A DNA stretch of 14,498 nucleotides from Acinetobacter sp. (GCA_030523805.1 JAUNHS010000009.1:8509-23006); one strand, 5' to 3'. Positions 1-8,171 are shown, counted from the first letter of the stretch. The notes: generated by a model not told the origin, from the letters alone. Numbers and translations are program-made.

Positions 1-635
1 TTGCTGATGTGGACGTAGTGGTGATTGCCGTGAAGCCACAAATGGCGAGTGATGTGTTGCGTGCTTTAGCAGGGCAGTGCCATGATAAATTAGTCATTTC
101 CATTATGGCGGGGGTGGAAGTGGCGACCATTTCGCAACTGTTAGGTGGTGCAGAACGTATTGTGCGTGTGATGCCAAATACACCTGCATTGGTACAGCAA
201 GGGGCGAATGGTGCGTATGCCGCCAATATTAGCGAGCAAGACCGAGCATTGGCAACGCAAATTTTGCAAGCTACAGGCTTGGTGTGTTGGGTGAAGCAAG
301 AGCAAGATATTGATGCAGTAACGGCTGTGTCAGGTTCAGGCCCTGCCTATTTCTTTTATGTGATGGAGCATATGATTCAAGCAGGGAAAGATTTAGGATT
401 AGATGCTGAAACGGCAACACAACTCACGCTACAAACGGCTTTAGGTGCAGCACAAATGGCGATTAATAGCGAACATTCGCCAACGCAATTACGCAAAAAT
501 GTAACATCGCCAAATGGTACAACGCAAGCAGCGATTGAAACCTTTGATGCACAAAATGTAGGGCAAGGCATTGAGCAAGGTTTAGCTGCAGCGGCAAAGC
601 GTAGTCAAGAATTGGCTGAAATGTTGCGTAATTAA
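1..635 (+). CDS. proC: Pyrroline-5-carboxylate reductase, 5'-truncated by window edge
   Basis: The enzyme catalyses the last step of proline synthesis, reducing 1-pyrroline-5-carboxylate to proline with NAD(P)H in the cytosol. The reading frame is already open at base 3 (codons for ADVDVVVIAVKPQ), so the GTG at 9 is an internal valine and not the start. About 60-65 N-terminal residues, including the glycine-rich nucleotide-binding loop, lie outside the window. What remains matches the family: the VKPQ strand end of the Rossmann fold, RVMPNTPA, the GSGPAYFF signature of the C-terminal dimer domain, and the TSPNGTT motif near the end. No frameshift is seen and the C-terminus is of normal length. 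In pseudomonads and relatives proC is followed by yggT, as here. Identification is firm; only the missing 5' end is unknown. Confidence 0.96.
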   Translation, partial: ADVDVVVIAVKPQMASDVLRALAGQCHDKLVISIMAGVEVATISQLLGGAERIVRVMPNTPALVQQGANGAYAANISEQDRALATQILQATGLVCWVKQEQDIDAVTAVSGSGPAYFFYVMEHMIQAGKDLGLDAETATQLTLQTALGAAQMAINSEHSPTQLRKNVTSPNGTTQAAIETFDAQNVGQGIEQGLAAAAKRSQELAEMLRN

Positions 636-652
636 ATACCACGATGATGATG

Positions 653-690
653 GGTTTTCGTCTAGTATCAAATTGTACTGGGCGAAAGCC
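653..690 (+). other. Strong stem-loop in the proC-yggT gap
   Basis: Bases 653-667 can pair with 676-690 in RNA made from the + strand, giving an unbroken 15-bp helix that includes three G-U wobbles (655-688, 661-682, 663-680) and an 8-nt loop. On the opposite strand the three wobbles would become C-A mismatches, so the structure favours the + transcript. It begins 18 nt after the proC stop. No U-run follows, so it is not a standard intrinsic terminator. It may protect the 3' end of proC mRNA, be a processing site, or be a copy of a dispersed palindromic repeat. I cannot tell which. Confidence 0.55.
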
Positions 691-753
691 ATACGATTGA
701 TGATGTTCATTGCATAAAATAAAAAAATTCCACCAAATCGTTTAATGTTTCAT

Positions 754-782
754 CTCACAATGCGTAGGAAATTTTGTATAAT
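754..782 (+). promoter_or_regulatory. Candidate sigma-70 promoter for yggT
   Basis: A perfect TATAAT -10 lies at 777-782, with CTCACA (4 of 6 matches to TTGACA) at 754-759, spaced 17 bp. Transcription would begin near 789 and leave a leader of about 24 nt before the ATG at 813. Its position also argues against the upstream in-frame TTG at 774, which overlaps this -10. Confidence 0.55.
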
Positions 783-812
783 ACGCCATTGCTCATCTGT
801 GGATTTGTTGCC

Positions 813-1376
813 ATGTTGTCTATTGCTACGATTTTAATCAATTTTGCACTCATTTTACTTTTTGTACGCTTTTTAACTCAACTCGCTCAAATTGATCGTT
901 TTAATGCTGTGGTGATTGCACTCAATAAAGCAACAGCTTTTTTAGACGTGATGGCGAAAGCAATTCCACACGCTGCAAAAGGAAAAGTCAATCTTTCTGC
1001 TTTGGTACTGATTGTTTTGTTGTATTTGGCGAAAATGATGGTGCTTGCACAATTTGCTCCAGAAGGTCAGGGTATTTATAGTATTGAACATTTGGTGATA
1101 CTTACATTTGTTACCATGATTGAAGACTTGATTGATTTTTGTCGTTTATTGATTTTTGCTGCCATTCTGCTCAGTTGGGTAACGATGTTTAGCCAAAGTC
1201 GTTCGGCATATATTGATTTTGTGCAAGATTTGGCTGAGCCATTATTTGCCCCATTTCGTCGCATTTTACCGAATACAGGTATGATTGATTTAGCACCTAT
1301 TGCAGCGATTCTAGCGTTAATTTTAGCTGAAAATATTATGCAGTCGGTCAGTCAATTTTTATTGGCTGGGTTTTAA
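813..1376 (+). CDS. yggT: YggT family integral membrane protein
   Basis: This is a 187-residue inner-membrane protein of the YggT family (two tandem YggT repeats), a conserved neighbour of proC in gammaproteobacteria. The molecular role is poorly defined; links to osmotic tolerance and cell-envelope organisation have been proposed for the family. Hydrophobic stretches lie at about residues 3-23, 61-80, 93-123 and 158-176. The C-terminal repeat carries the family signature, read here as AEPLFAPFRRILP followed by GMIDLAP (about 141-162). I chose ATG 813 over the upstream in-frame TTG at 774 because the TTG lies in the promoter -10 and would give an abnormal N-terminus; TGTGGA about 10 nt upstream is a weak ribosome site. 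The next gene starts 2 nt after the stop, which suggests co-transcription. Confidence 0.88.
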   Translation: MLSIATILINFALILLFVRFLTQLAQIDRFNAVVIALNKATAFLDVMAKAIPHAAKGKVNLSALVLIVLLYLAKMMVLAQFAPEGQGIYSIEHLVILTFVTMIEDLIDFCRLLIFAAILLSWVTMFSQSRSAYIDFVQDLAEPLFAPFRRILPNTGMIDLAPIAAILALILAENIMQSVSQFLLAGF

Positions 1377-1378
1377 TA

Positions 1379-2140
1379 ATGAATATCGCACAGCATTTAA
1401 CCGACTTATTCGCACAGCGTGAAGACATTCCGCTATTTTATATTGAAAGCGGCAGTCGCTTGTGGGGTATGGCAAGCCCAGATAGTGATTATGATGTGCG
1501 TGGTTTTCATCTAGTTGCCAAGTCGCAATATTTTGATTATCGCCCCTATCGTGATGTAATTGAAACCATGCAGGGCGATTTTGATTTTGTGTCGTATGAT
1601 TTAGACAAGATGTTGAATTTATTGGATAAATCAAATCCCACCGTGATTGAATGGATACGAGCAGAACTGGTTTATTTTAATCAATGCCCTGATTGGCACA
1701 ATTTTGTGCAAGGTTTTTTACCGAAAATAGAGTATCAAACCCTGTATTATCACTACCTTTCTTTGGCAAAAAAGCATATTGACGTGATACAAACAGCGGA
1801 TAATTTTACTTATAAAAAAGTGTTTTATGCCATTCGTGGCTTATTTTCAGCAGAATTAGCTTTACAACAACAGCTCCCAGCTTTGTGGATTCAAGATTTA
1901 TTTGCTCAAATTGAAGCTCAACCGTTGAGACAGTGGGCAGAGCAATACTTAATCATCAAGCAACAACAGCAAGAACGTCAATGTTTAGCCGCAACCGAGC
2001 AAGTTGAAATTTTGGCATTATTAACACAAAAAATACAGCAATTAGCTGCTCTTGAATGCAACATTCGCCCTAGTCAGCATGAACGTTATCCTTATTTACG
2101 AGATTATGCGTGGCATTTAAAGCATCATTTTTATGGTTAA
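1379..2140 (+). CDS. RlaP-like nucleotidyltransferase (DNA polymerase beta superfamily)
   Basis: The protein is 253 residues and belongs to the COG3541/RlaP type of the polymerase-beta nucleotidyltransferase fold. The active-site motif is clear: GSRLWG at 25-30 and SDYDVR at 36-41, giving the GS...D-x-D pattern whose aspartates (D37, D39) would bind catalytic metal and NTP. A further acidic cluster follows (DFDFVSYDLD, about 67-76), a likely place for the third carboxylate. The C-terminal half is helical and glutamine-rich (about 155-235). RlaP proteins have been placed in predicted RNA-repair pathways by comparative genomics, but the substrate is not known. The gene starts 2 nt after yggT and ends 6 nt before uvrC, so all three are probably on one message. 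No RNA ligase or RtcB-type partner is visible nearby. The fold is secure; the function is open. Confidence 0.85.
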   Translation: MNIAQHLTDLFAQREDIPLFYIESGSRLWGMASPDSDYDVRGFHLVAKSQYFDYRPYRDVIETMQGDFDFVSYDLDKMLNLLDKSNPTVIEWIRAELVYFNQCPDWHNFVQGFLPKIEYQTLYYHYLSLAKKHIDVIQTADNFTYKKVFYAIRGLFSAELALQQQLPALWIQDLFAQIEAQPLRQWAEQYLIIKQQQQERQCLAATEQVEILALLTQKIQQLAALECNIRPSQHERYPYLRDYAWHLKHHFYG

Positions 2141-2146
2141 TGGCTT

Positions 2147-3964
2147 ATGACTACATCAATTAGTCCACATTTACAGCATATTCTTGCCAATTTACCCAAG
2201 CACGCAGGCGTATATAAAATGCTCAGCGAGCAAGGCGAATTGCTGTATGTGGGCAAGGCGAAAAATCTCAAAAATCGTGTCTCAAGCTATTTTTTAAAAC
2301 ACATTGAACACCCCAAAACTCAAGCCCTAGTACAACGCATTGCCGATATAGAGCTATTGCTCACACGCAGTGAAACAGAAGCCTTATTATTAGAACAAAA
2401 TCTGATTAAACACCATCGTCCGCCTTACAATATTATGTTGCGAGACGATAAATCCTATTTGTATATTTTTATTTCTGCTGACCAACCTTATCCACGCTTG
2501 GCGAGTGGGCGTGGTCGTGGGCGACATCAAATTGGTAAATTTTTCGGGCCCTATCCATCGGCTCAAAAGGTCAAAGAAACCTTATTGCTGTTACAAAAAT
2601 TATTTTATGTACGGCAATGTGAAAATTCTTATTTTGCTCAGCGTAAACGCCCTTGTTTGCAATATCAAATTAAACGCTGTTCCGCACCGTGTATGAAGCT
2701 GATTTCTAGCGATGATTATGCCAAAGATGTGCAATATTCCATTGATTTTTTGCAGGGCAATATGAAAGCCATTCAGCAGGATTTTGCTCAAAAAATGGAA
2801 GCTGCCGCAGAAAAATTAGAATTTGAACAGGCAGTGTTTTATCGTGATCGCTTGGCGACTTTGCGAGATGTGCAGGCACAACAAGCGGTGTATAAAATGA
2901 AAGGCGAAGCGGATATTTTCGCCATTGCTCAACAGGCAGGTGTGGTGTGCGTGCAAATGATGGTGGTGCGATACGGTCAAATGTTGGGCGGTCAGCATTA
3001 TTTCCCTGAAATTTGGGCGAATGGTTTGGAGCAAAATGGTCTTGCTGATATTTTAAGCGAATTTTTAACGCATTATTATTTCCAAATTGCCGATGAAATT
3101 CCGAGTGAAATTATTGTGCCGATGGCATTGCCTAATCAATCGCAACTGGTGCAAATTTTATCCGAGCAAGCAGGTAAAAAAATTCAAATTAAACATCAGG
3201 TTAAAGAGTTTCGTGCCGAATGGCAAACGCTTGCTGAGTTGAATGTGCAACAAGCCATTCAATCGCAACTGGGGCAATATTTGGAATTGCAGCAACGTTT
3301 TAATGCCTTGCAACAGGTGTTAGGGCGTAGCATTGACCGTATTGAATGTTTTGACATTAGTCATACTATGGGCGAAGAGACGGTGGCATCGTGTGTGGTA
3401 TTTGACCATGGCGGAGCGAGAAAGCGAGATTATCGGCAATTTAGCATTCAAGATATACAAGCAGGCGATGATTATGCCGCCATGCGACAGGCTTTGACAC
3501 GGCGTTATCAAAAGCACGCTGTGCCTGATTTGTTGTTGATTGATGGCGGTAAGGGACAACTGCACATGGCAGAACAAGTCATGGTAGAATTGGGTTTGTC
3601 GGCATTTATGGTTGGTGTATCTAAAGGCGAAGGGCGTAAGGCAGGTTTGGAAAGTTTACATTTTACTGATGGCAGACGTATTCAACTGGCAGAAGATGAT
3701 AAGGCGTTGCATTTAATTCAACAGGTGCGAGATGAAGCACATCGTTTTGCGATTCGCAAGCACCGAGCCAAGCGAGACCAAAAGCGTGGGCAGTCTATTT
3801 TGGAAGTTATTCCTAAGTTGGGCGAGAAACGTCGCCGTGATTTATTGACACATTTTGCAGGTTTGCAAGGCGTGTTAAGTGCGTCTAAAGAAGATTTGAT
3901 GCAGGTGCAAGGCATTGGCGAGCAGTTGGCGGAAACGATTTATAAGGTGTTGCATGGGGATTAA
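2147..3964 (+). CDS. uvrC: Excinuclease ABC subunit C
   Basis: UvrC makes both incisions flanking a DNA lesion after UvrA/UvrB recognition. The 605-residue length is normal. The domains run in the usual order. The GIY-YIG nuclease has GVY at 21-23, YVG at 34-36, R44 and the SETEALLLE helix at 75-83. Next come four cysteines, C158, C170, C178 and C182, which fit the conserved set that binds an iron-sulphur cluster in UvrC. A UVR coiled-coil motif (about 217-245) contacts UvrB. The RNase H-like endonuclease has FDISH (D403), GDDY (D441/D442), IDGGKGQ (D466) and DEAHRFA (H532). Tandem helix-hairpin-helix motifs (about 553-604) complete the protein. The start ATG follows the previous stop by 6 nt, and no strong ribosome site precedes it, so translational coupling is likely. 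Confidence 0.98.
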   Translation: MTTSISPHLQHILANLPKHAGVYKMLSEQGELLYVGKAKNLKNRVSSYFLKHIEHPKTQALVQRIADIELLLTRSETEALLLEQNLIKHHRPPYNIMLRDDKSYLYIFISADQPYPRLASGRGRGRHQIGKFFGPYPSAQKVKETLLLLQKLFYVRQCENSYFAQRKRPCLQYQIKRCSAPCMKLISSDDYAKDVQYSIDFLQGNMKAIQQDFAQKMEAAAEKLEFEQAVFYRDRLATLRDVQAQQAVYKMKGEADIFAIAQQAGVVCVQMMVVRYGQMLGGQHYFPEIWANGLEQNGLADILSEFLTHYYFQIADEIPSEIIVPMALPNQSQLVQILSEQAGKKIQIKHQVKEFRAEWQTLAELNVQQAIQSQLGQYLELQQRFNALQQVLGRSIDRIECFDISHTMGEETVASCVVFDHGGARKRDYRQFSIQDIQAGDDYAAMRQALTRRYQKHAVPDLLLIDGGKGQLHMAEQVMVELGLSAFMVGVSKGEGRKAGLESLHFTDGRRIQLAEDDKALHLIQQVRDEAHRFAIRKHRAKRDQKRGQSILEVIPKLGEKRRRDLLTHFAGLQGVLSASKEDLMQVQGIGEQLAETIYKVLHGD

Positions 3965-4006
3965 CGCACGATAAAAATAGTTTTAAAATCATGTGATAAA
4001 TTATGC

Positions 4007-4012
4007 TATAAT
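4007..4012 (+). promoter_or_regulatory. Extended -10 promoter for pgsA
   Basis: TGCTATAAT at 4004-4012 is a perfect extended -10 (TGn plus TATAAT). The -35 position is AT-rich and poor, as is common with extended -10 promoters. The transcript would start near 4019, giving a leader of about 25 nt. This lies in the 80-bp gap after uvrC, so pgsA probably has its own promoter in addition to any read-through. Confidence 0.6.
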
Positions 4013-4045
4013 CTTCATTTGCCACATTTTTTGGTCAAAATTATG

Positions 4046-4642
4046 ATGACAGGTCGTATTTTAAATATTCCTAATCTACTCACGCTGGCACGCATTGCAC
4101 TGATTCCAGTATTTTTGCTGTTGGCATATTGGTCGCCAAGCGAATGGTTTAATGATGAACCTGTAGAAAATACAGGCATTTTAATGCGTAATGTCGTATT
4201 AATGATTATCTTTATTTTGGCGGCAGTCACCGATTGGTTTGATGGCTATTTGGCACGCACGTTAAATCAAACATCAGCATTCGGACGCTTTTTAGACCCT
4301 GTGGCAGATAAATTAATGGTGGCAGCCGCATTAATCGTATTGGTGGAAAAGCACCCAACCATTTTAATGTCCTTTGCGGCAATTGTGATTATTTCTCGTG
4401 AAATTACAGTCTCTGCTTTGCGAGAGTGGATGGCAGAATTAGGGGCAAGAGCCAGCGTGGCTGTATCCACTATGGGGAAATATAAAACAGCCTTTCAGAT
4501 GATTGCCATTAGCGTATTTTTGTTAAATTGGTCGCCTGTAGAGCCGTTGGCATATATTTTATTGTATTTGGCAGTGATTTTAACTTTGTGGTCTATGTTT
4601 ATTTATTTAAAAGCTGCATGGCCTTATTTAAAACAGCCTTAA
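4046..4642 (+). CDS. pgsA: CDP-diacylglycerol-glycerol-3-phosphate 3-phosphatidyltransferase
   Basis: PgsA makes phosphatidylglycerol phosphate from CDP-diacylglycerol and glycerol 3-phosphate at the inner membrane, the committed step to phosphatidylglycerol and cardiolipin. The CDP-alcohol phosphatidyltransferase motif is complete: DG, two residues, AR, eight residues, G, three residues, D, three residues, D (within DWFDGYLART and FGRFLDPVADK). Several membrane helices surround it. The N-terminus GRILNIPNLLTLARIALIPVF is typical of the family. Two adjacent ATGs, 4043 and 4046, are both possible; no clear ribosome site decides between them. The in-frame TTG at 4019 is close to the predicted transcription start and is unlikely. 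Length is 198 residues. The gene is followed by a hairpin terminator. uvrC-pgsA is a familiar neighbour pair in gammaproteobacteria. Confidence 0.95.
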   Translation: MTGRILNIPNLLTLARIALIPVFLLLAYWSPSEWFNDEPVENTGILMRNVVLMIIFILAAVTDWFDGYLARTLNQTSAFGRFLDPVADKLMVAAALIVLVEKHPTILMSFAAIVIISREITVSALREWMAELGARASVAVSTMGKYKTAFQMIAISVFLLNWSPVEPLAYILLYLAVILTLWSMFIYLKAAWPYLKQP

Positions 4643-4665
4643 ATGATGATGACTTAAATCATCAT
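4643..4665. repeat. Inverted repeat just after pgsA
   Basis: ATGATGAT at 4643-4650 is the exact reverse complement of ATCATCAT at 4658-4665, with a 7-nt loop. It begins immediately after the pgsA stop and 6 bp before the terminator hairpin. It has little G+C and no U-run; it may stabilise the 3' end or be chance. Confidence 0.4.
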
Positions 4666-4670
4666 AATAA

Positions 4671-4702
4671 AAAGCCTAAATTTATATGATTTAGGCTTTT
4701 TT
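4671..4702. terminator. Bidirectional rho-independent terminator between pgsA and the lipoprotein gene
   Basis: AAAGCCTAAAT (4671-4681) pairs perfectly with ATTTAGGCTTT (4689-4699), 11 bp with a 7-nt loop, followed by a T-run to 4702. An A-run on the other side makes it work for the convergent gene as well. It sits between two genes that face each other. Confidence 0.9.
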
Positions 4703-4712
4703 ATGCCAGCAA

Positions 4713-5096
4713 TTATGGGCGTTCACAGCCGATTTCTATTAAGCGACCATTAGCATTTTTATACATCAAAAATGCAGAATGATTTTTTTCATGCCAATCA
4801 GCACCTGTGCCATATAAACCTGTATTTGATACATAACGGCTACCAGAGCCAGCGAGCGTGTGCGTTAATTCTACTTTACGCCCTTCCAAAGCCAATTCAA
4901 TTTTTTCTGGGCTTAAGTAGGTAATGCTAGGAGTCATACCATTGCTACATTGGAATTGTACGGTATGCACTTGGTGTGGTTCATCGTCTATCGGGGTGGC
5001 AATGGGCGTGCTTGAGCTATTGCTTGGTGTGATATTCGGTGAGCTACTACAAGCGACTAAAGCCATCATTAATGCAGTTAAGGCAATATTTTTCAT
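4713..5096 (-). CDS. MliC-like lysozyme inhibitor lipoprotein
   Basis: This 127-residue predicted lipoprotein has a short signal peptide ending in the lipobox LVAC, so Cys16 would be lipidated. A Ser/Thr/Pro-rich linker (about 17-40) leads to an MliC-type domain (about 45-127). Family features are visible: FQC with C50 and IGC with C124, which would form the disulphide; AGSGSRY (82-88), the inhibitory serine loop; and a WxxK stretch (W101, K104) like the second contact loop that inserts into the active site of c-type lysozymes. No aspartate follows LVACS at +2, so outer-membrane sorting is plausible. Such proteins protect peptidoglycan against host lysozyme. The start is supported by GGGA 7 nt upstream and by a good promoter. 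Whether it actually inhibits lysozyme is an inference from the family. Confidence 0.82.
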   Translation of the reverse strand: MKNIALTALMMALVACSSSPNITPSNSSSTPIATPIDDEPHQVHTVQFQCSNGMTPSITYLSPEKIELALEGRKVELTHTLAGSGSRYVSNTGLYGTGADWHEKNHSAFLMYKNANGRLIEIGCERP

Positions 5097-5128
5097 GTTG
5101 ATGTCCCATTTTTAATTACGATTATTTC

Positions 5129-5157
5129 AGTGTAAAAAATATTGCAAGAGAATGCAA
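5129..5157 (-). promoter_or_regulatory. Promoter for the MliC-like lipoprotein gene
   Basis: On the minus strand, TTGCAT (5157-5152) is followed after 17 bp by TACACT (5134-5129), a near-consensus sigma-70 promoter. The transcript would start near 5122, leaving about 26 nt before the ATG. It gives the lipoprotein gene expression independent of ruvX upstream. Confidence 0.6.
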
Positions 5158-5253
5158 GCGAGAAATTATTAAAATTTAATCAATGGTATATTTTGATTAT
5201 ATCTTTTAAAGATGTTTTGAATGAAATATTTTCAAGTATCGGGCAGTATCCAT

Positions 5254-5766
5254 TTAAGGCATAATGGCTTGAGTTGGGTCATCGTACCAATGTTGTAAAA
5301 AAATACAAGCGGCTAAACTATCGGCTTGCACACGTTTGGCTTGCCCTTGAGCTTGTAAGTTTTTCAGCTTTTCTCTGGCTTGGCGTGTGCTTAGGCGTTC
5401 ATCTAACATCAAGGTTTGAACTTGTGTTTGGTGGCGTAAGCGTCGTGCAAATTTTCTCGCACGCAATGAAAGTTCCGACTCGCTATCGTCCATATTCAAC
5501 GGTAAGCCGACCAAAAATAATTGTGGTTGCCATTGTTGAATAATTTTATGTAATTGTTCCCATTGTGGAATGCCGTCTTTCATTGGAAACAGTGCTAAAG
5601 GATTGATACTTTCAATGAAGCAATTGCCTACAGCCATACCCATTTTTTGCGTACCAAAGTCAAACGCCATAATCAGTTGGGCGTGTTGAGCTTGTGCAAG
5701 CTGTGTGGCATCTGCATAAATGAGATGTGATGTTTCACTTTCGGTCGGCAGTTCATGGTCAAGCAT
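5254..5766 (-). CDS. ruvX: Holliday junction resolvase-like protein RuvX (YqgF)
   Basis: RuvX/YqgF has an RNase H fold. It is described as a putative Holliday-junction resolvase, and in E. coli is linked to 16S rRNA 5'-end processing. Visible motifs are [14 protein letters not shown] (first catalytic Asp at residue 36), [13 protein letters not shown] in the middle, and [11 protein letters not shown] near the C-terminal third. The predicted protein is 170 residues, longer than the usual 138-150 because about 30 residues precede the fold. I chose ATG 5766 because CAGGAG lies 9-10 nt upstream, inside the end of yqgE; an open frame continues upstream to a possible start at 5838 but that would overlap yqgE by 80 nt. 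The start overlaps the yqgE stop by 8 nt, indicating translational coupling. Confidence 0.94.
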   Translation of the reverse strand: MLDHELPTESETSHLIYADATQLAQAQHAQLIMAFDFGTQKMGMAVGNCFIESINPLALFPMKDGIPQWEQLHKIIQQWQPQLFLVGLPLNMDDSESELSLRARKFARRLRHQTQVQTLMLDERLSTRQAREKLKNLQAQGQAKRVQADSLAACIFLQHWYDDPTQAIMP

Positions 5767-6307
5767 GGCCAATTTCTCCTGCCAGCCAAACTGGATTGAT
5801 GTTGGCTTTTTCATAGCCTGCTTGCCAACGCTGTTCATACGGTAGTTGGAATAATAATTCCATATCTATCGGGCAAATATGCCAATCCCCTTGAGCCAAT
5901 TCTTGTTCTAGCTGATTTTTTCGCCAGCTACAATAGCCTAATGCCAAGTGATAATGTTTGATTTGATTTTGAGCAATTGCATCTAAAATATCACGGCTGG
6001 TGGTTAAGCAAATATTTTCGCCAATTGCTACTGATGATTGCCAATGCGGCTGCCCTGTGTGGAGAATAAAACCTGCTTCAGGTCGCACAGGCCCACCGAC
6101 TAAAATATCGTGGGGTTGTAAATGGTCGGTAGGTAAGTCCAAATCTTCAAATACTTGTTTGATGTCTAAATCGGCAGGGCGATTAATCACTAAACCGTAT
6201 GCCCCTTGTTCATCGTGCCGTGCAATATAGATGATAGTTTGTTCAAAAAAATCATCATTCATATCGGGTGATGCCAGTAGGCATTGATGTTTTAGAGAAT
6301 GCTTCAT
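5759..6307 (-). CDS. yqgE: YqgE/AlgH family protein
   Basis: This is a 182-residue protein of the UPF0301/YqgE/AlgH family, whose exact biochemical role is unknown; in Pseudomonas AlgH was named for an effect on alginate. It has the typical N-terminus ([30 protein letters not shown]), the [15 protein letters not shown] core motif, and the LGYCSW stretch that precedes the C-terminal helix. I chose ATG 6307 because AAGG lies 8-10 nt upstream and because this gives the family's usual length near 187; an in-frame candidate at 6340 would extend into the end of the recN gap. It lies 35 nt after recN and overlaps ruvX, so recN-yqgE-ruvX is likely an operon. The yqgE-ruvX pair is widely conserved in gammaproteobacteria. 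Confidence 0.95.
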   Translation of the reverse strand: MKHSLKHQCLLASPDMNDDFFEQTIIYIARHDEQGAYGLVINRPADLDIKQVFEDLDLPTDHLQPHDILVGGPVRPEAGFILHTGQPHWQSSVAIGENICLTTSRDILDAIAQNQIKHYHLALGYCSWRKNQLEQELAQGDWHICPIDMELLFQLPYEQRWQAGYEKANINPVWLAGEIGHA

Positions 6308-6342
6308 ACTGTTACCTTGTACAATCGTTGCCCTACACAAAA

Positions 6343-8001
6343 TTAAGACTGAAATTTGAGCTGACGTAATTGTTTGGCGTGTTGGCGAGTGGTTTCACTA
6401 ATTTCTACGCCGCCTGTCATACGAGCCAATTCTAAAATAATATCATCTTCCGAAAGTTGAACGATGGTACTACTTGCAGGGTCAGTTTGTAATTTTTTCA
6501 CCAATAAATGCTGGTCGGATTGTGCTGCCACTTGTGCTTGGTGGGTAATACATAAAATTTGTACGTGCTGTGCCAAGCCAGCCAATAAACGACCGACAAT
6601 TTCTGCTGTACCACCACTAATCCCTACGTCAATTTCATCAAACACTAACACATCAGCGGCTGTTTTTTCAGCATTCATCACTTGCATAACCAATGCAATA
6701 CGAGATAACTCACCACCTGAAGCGACACGAGCTAAAGGCTGTGGTGGTATGCCTTTATTGGCTGAGAATAATAATTGAATGGTGCTTAAACCTTCAGCTG
6801 TAGGCTGTTCACAGGGTTCAAATTTAAACTCAAAATGTGCTTCAGGTAAAGCAAGTTGTTTGACTTGTTCGGTTAATTGCTGAGCCAAAGGCATTGCAGC
6901 AGCTTGGCGAATGTCATCTAAATGCTGTGCTTTTGCTAGGAAATCTTGTTTGCATTGCTGTACCAATGCGGCTAAATCTTCAGGTGCTTGCAATGCGTTT
7001 AATTGCTCTAATTCTTGTTGCCACGCTTGATATTCTTGCTGTAAATGCTCAGGTTGCGTACGATATTTGCGTGCAAAACGATGAAATAATTCTAATTGCT
7101 GATTTAAAGTTTCCATGCGTTCTGGGTCAAAATTTTGACGATCTACAAAATGGCGTAGAGTAGAACACGCATCATCAAGTTCACTTTGGGCATTGAGCAT
7201 AGCATTGTAAATATCGGATAATTGCTCACTACGTCCCGTGTGCGATTCTAAACGACGGATTAAACTGCCTAATTCAGAGCTGATATTTTGTTCACTTTCA
7301 TCTAATACATGAATGGCATATTGGCAATCTTGCATAATGCTTTCATGGTGGCTAAAGCGATCAAACTCTTGCTCAATATCATGATAATCTAAATGAATAA
7401 TTTCTTCTAATTCATCAAGTTGCAGCTGTAGCGTTTCTATGCGTTGCAAACGTGTGGCTTGCGTATGAATGGCTTCTTGGTGCTGGCGAATGGCTTGATG
7501 CCACGCTTGATGGGCTTGGCGTACTGCTTGGGCATCATCATGAAAGTTACTATAACGGTCTAGCCATTGGCGTGGGTAAGGCGGGTCTAATAATTGCTGT
7601 TGGCTATGTTGGCTATATAATTGCACCAGCAAACGCCCTAATTCTTTGAGTTCGGTTAGACTGGTTGGGCGGCCATTAATCCATGCCTTACTGCGACCTG
7701 TGCTAAAAATCACACGGCGTAAATGAATTTCCCCAGAGCCATCATCAAGTTCATGCTGTGCCAACCATTCTGCTTCTGGCGTATGCTCTTCAAAGCTAAA
7801 TACGGCAGTTACATCGGCTTTATCGGTATCGTAGCGGACATAATTACTATCTACTCGTTCGCCCAAGCACGCTGATAACGCATCAAGTAATAACGATTTA
7901 CCTGCACCTGTTTCGCCTGTTAAAACGTTAAAACCTGTTTGAATATCAATACTTAAATGTTCTGCTAGAGCAAAATTAATGAGTGTAAGATGAGTGAGCA
8001 T
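6343..8001 (-). CDS. recN: DNA repair protein RecN
   Basis: RecN is an SMC-like ATPase that acts early in recombinational repair of double-strand breaks. The 552-residue length is standard. The N-terminal head carries the Walker A motif GETGAGKS at 29-36. A glutamine-rich coiled-coil middle (about 150-380) forms the arms. The C-terminal head has the ABC signature SGGELS at about 428-433, Walker B LVFDEID with D455/E456, and the [10 protein letters not shown] switch region at about 485-494. The ATG at 8001 is the family start, with GGAC about 6-9 nt upstream. It is divergent from ppnP, with 206 bp between them. I see no LexA-type palindrome in that gap, so SOS control of the E. coli kind is not supported by the sequence. 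Confidence 0.97.
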   Translation of the reverse strand: MLTHLTLINFALAEHLSIDIQTGFNVLTGETGAGKSLLLDALSACLGERVDSNYVRYDTDKADVTAVFSFEEHTPEAEWLAQHELDDGSGEIHLRRVIFSTGRSKAWINGRPTSLTELKELGRLLVQLYSQHSQQQLLDPPYPRQWLDRYSNFHDDAQAVRQAHQAWHQAIRQHQEAIHTQATRLQRIETLQLQLDELEEIIHLDYHDIEQEFDRFSHHESIMQDCQYAIHVLDESEQNISSELGSLIRRLESHTGRSEQLSDIYNAMLNAQSELDDACSTLRHFVDRQNFDPERMETLNQQLELFHRFARKYRTQPEHLQQEYQAWQQELEQLNALQAPEDLAALVQQCKQDFLAKAQHLDDIRQAAAMPLAQQLTEQVKQLALPEAHFEFKFEPCEQPTAEGLSTIQLLFSANKGIPPQPLARVASGGELSRIALVMQVMNAEKTAADVLVFDEIDVGISGGTAEIVGRLLAGLAQHVQILCITHQAQVAAQSDQHLLVKKLQTDPASSTIVQLSEDDIILELARMTGGVEISETTRQHAKQLRQLKFQS

Positions 8002-8078
8002 AATGATGTCCGTCCACGCAAGAAGTTGTTATTTTAAAACAGAATGCTAGAAAATACATTAATTATTTTGCATGAATG

Positions 8079-8141
8079 ATTGAGCATTTGCCAATTGCTA
8101 TATGGTGCAAAAATTTTAAATTTAAATTGAGCATTTTGCCA
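8079..8141 (+). repeat. Direct repeat pair in the recN-ppnP divergent promoter region
   Basis: ATTGAGCATTTGCCA at 8079-8093 recurs at 8126-8141 with one extra T in the T-run. The two copies start 47 bp apart and lie in the shared upstream region of recN and ppnP, the second overlapping the AT-rich upstream side of the ppnP promoter. They look like paired binding sites, but no regulator is known to me for this motif. Confidence 0.5.
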
Positions 8142-8142
8142 C

Positions 8143-8171
8143 TTGATTGTTGAGTTAAACTTAATTACACT
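8143..8171 (+). promoter_or_regulatory. Candidate promoter for ppnP
   Basis: TTGATT (8143-8148) and TACACT (8166-8171) are 17 bp apart, each matching the sigma-70 consensus at 4 of 6 positions. A transcript from about 8178 would leave a 30-nt leader. Confidence 0.45.

Noticed and set aside
1359..1634. 91-codon - strand open frame opposite the nucleotidyltransferase gene
   Set aside because: It is antisense to a gene with an intact catalytic motif, has no ribosome site and a composition typical of a shadow frame.
5201..5213. Short palindrome ATCTTT-T-AAAGAT in the ruvX-lipoprotein gap, with a weak TAATCAA/TTGATTA repeat nearby (5177-5199)
   Set aside because: Both are short and AT-only in a very AT-rich gap, without a T-run; they are no stronger than expected by chance and do not make a credible terminator.
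5274..5543. 89-codon + strand open frame opposite ruvX
   Set aside because: It lies entirely antisense to ruvX, has no ribosome site and no resemblance to a protein family; it follows from the codon bias of the real gene.
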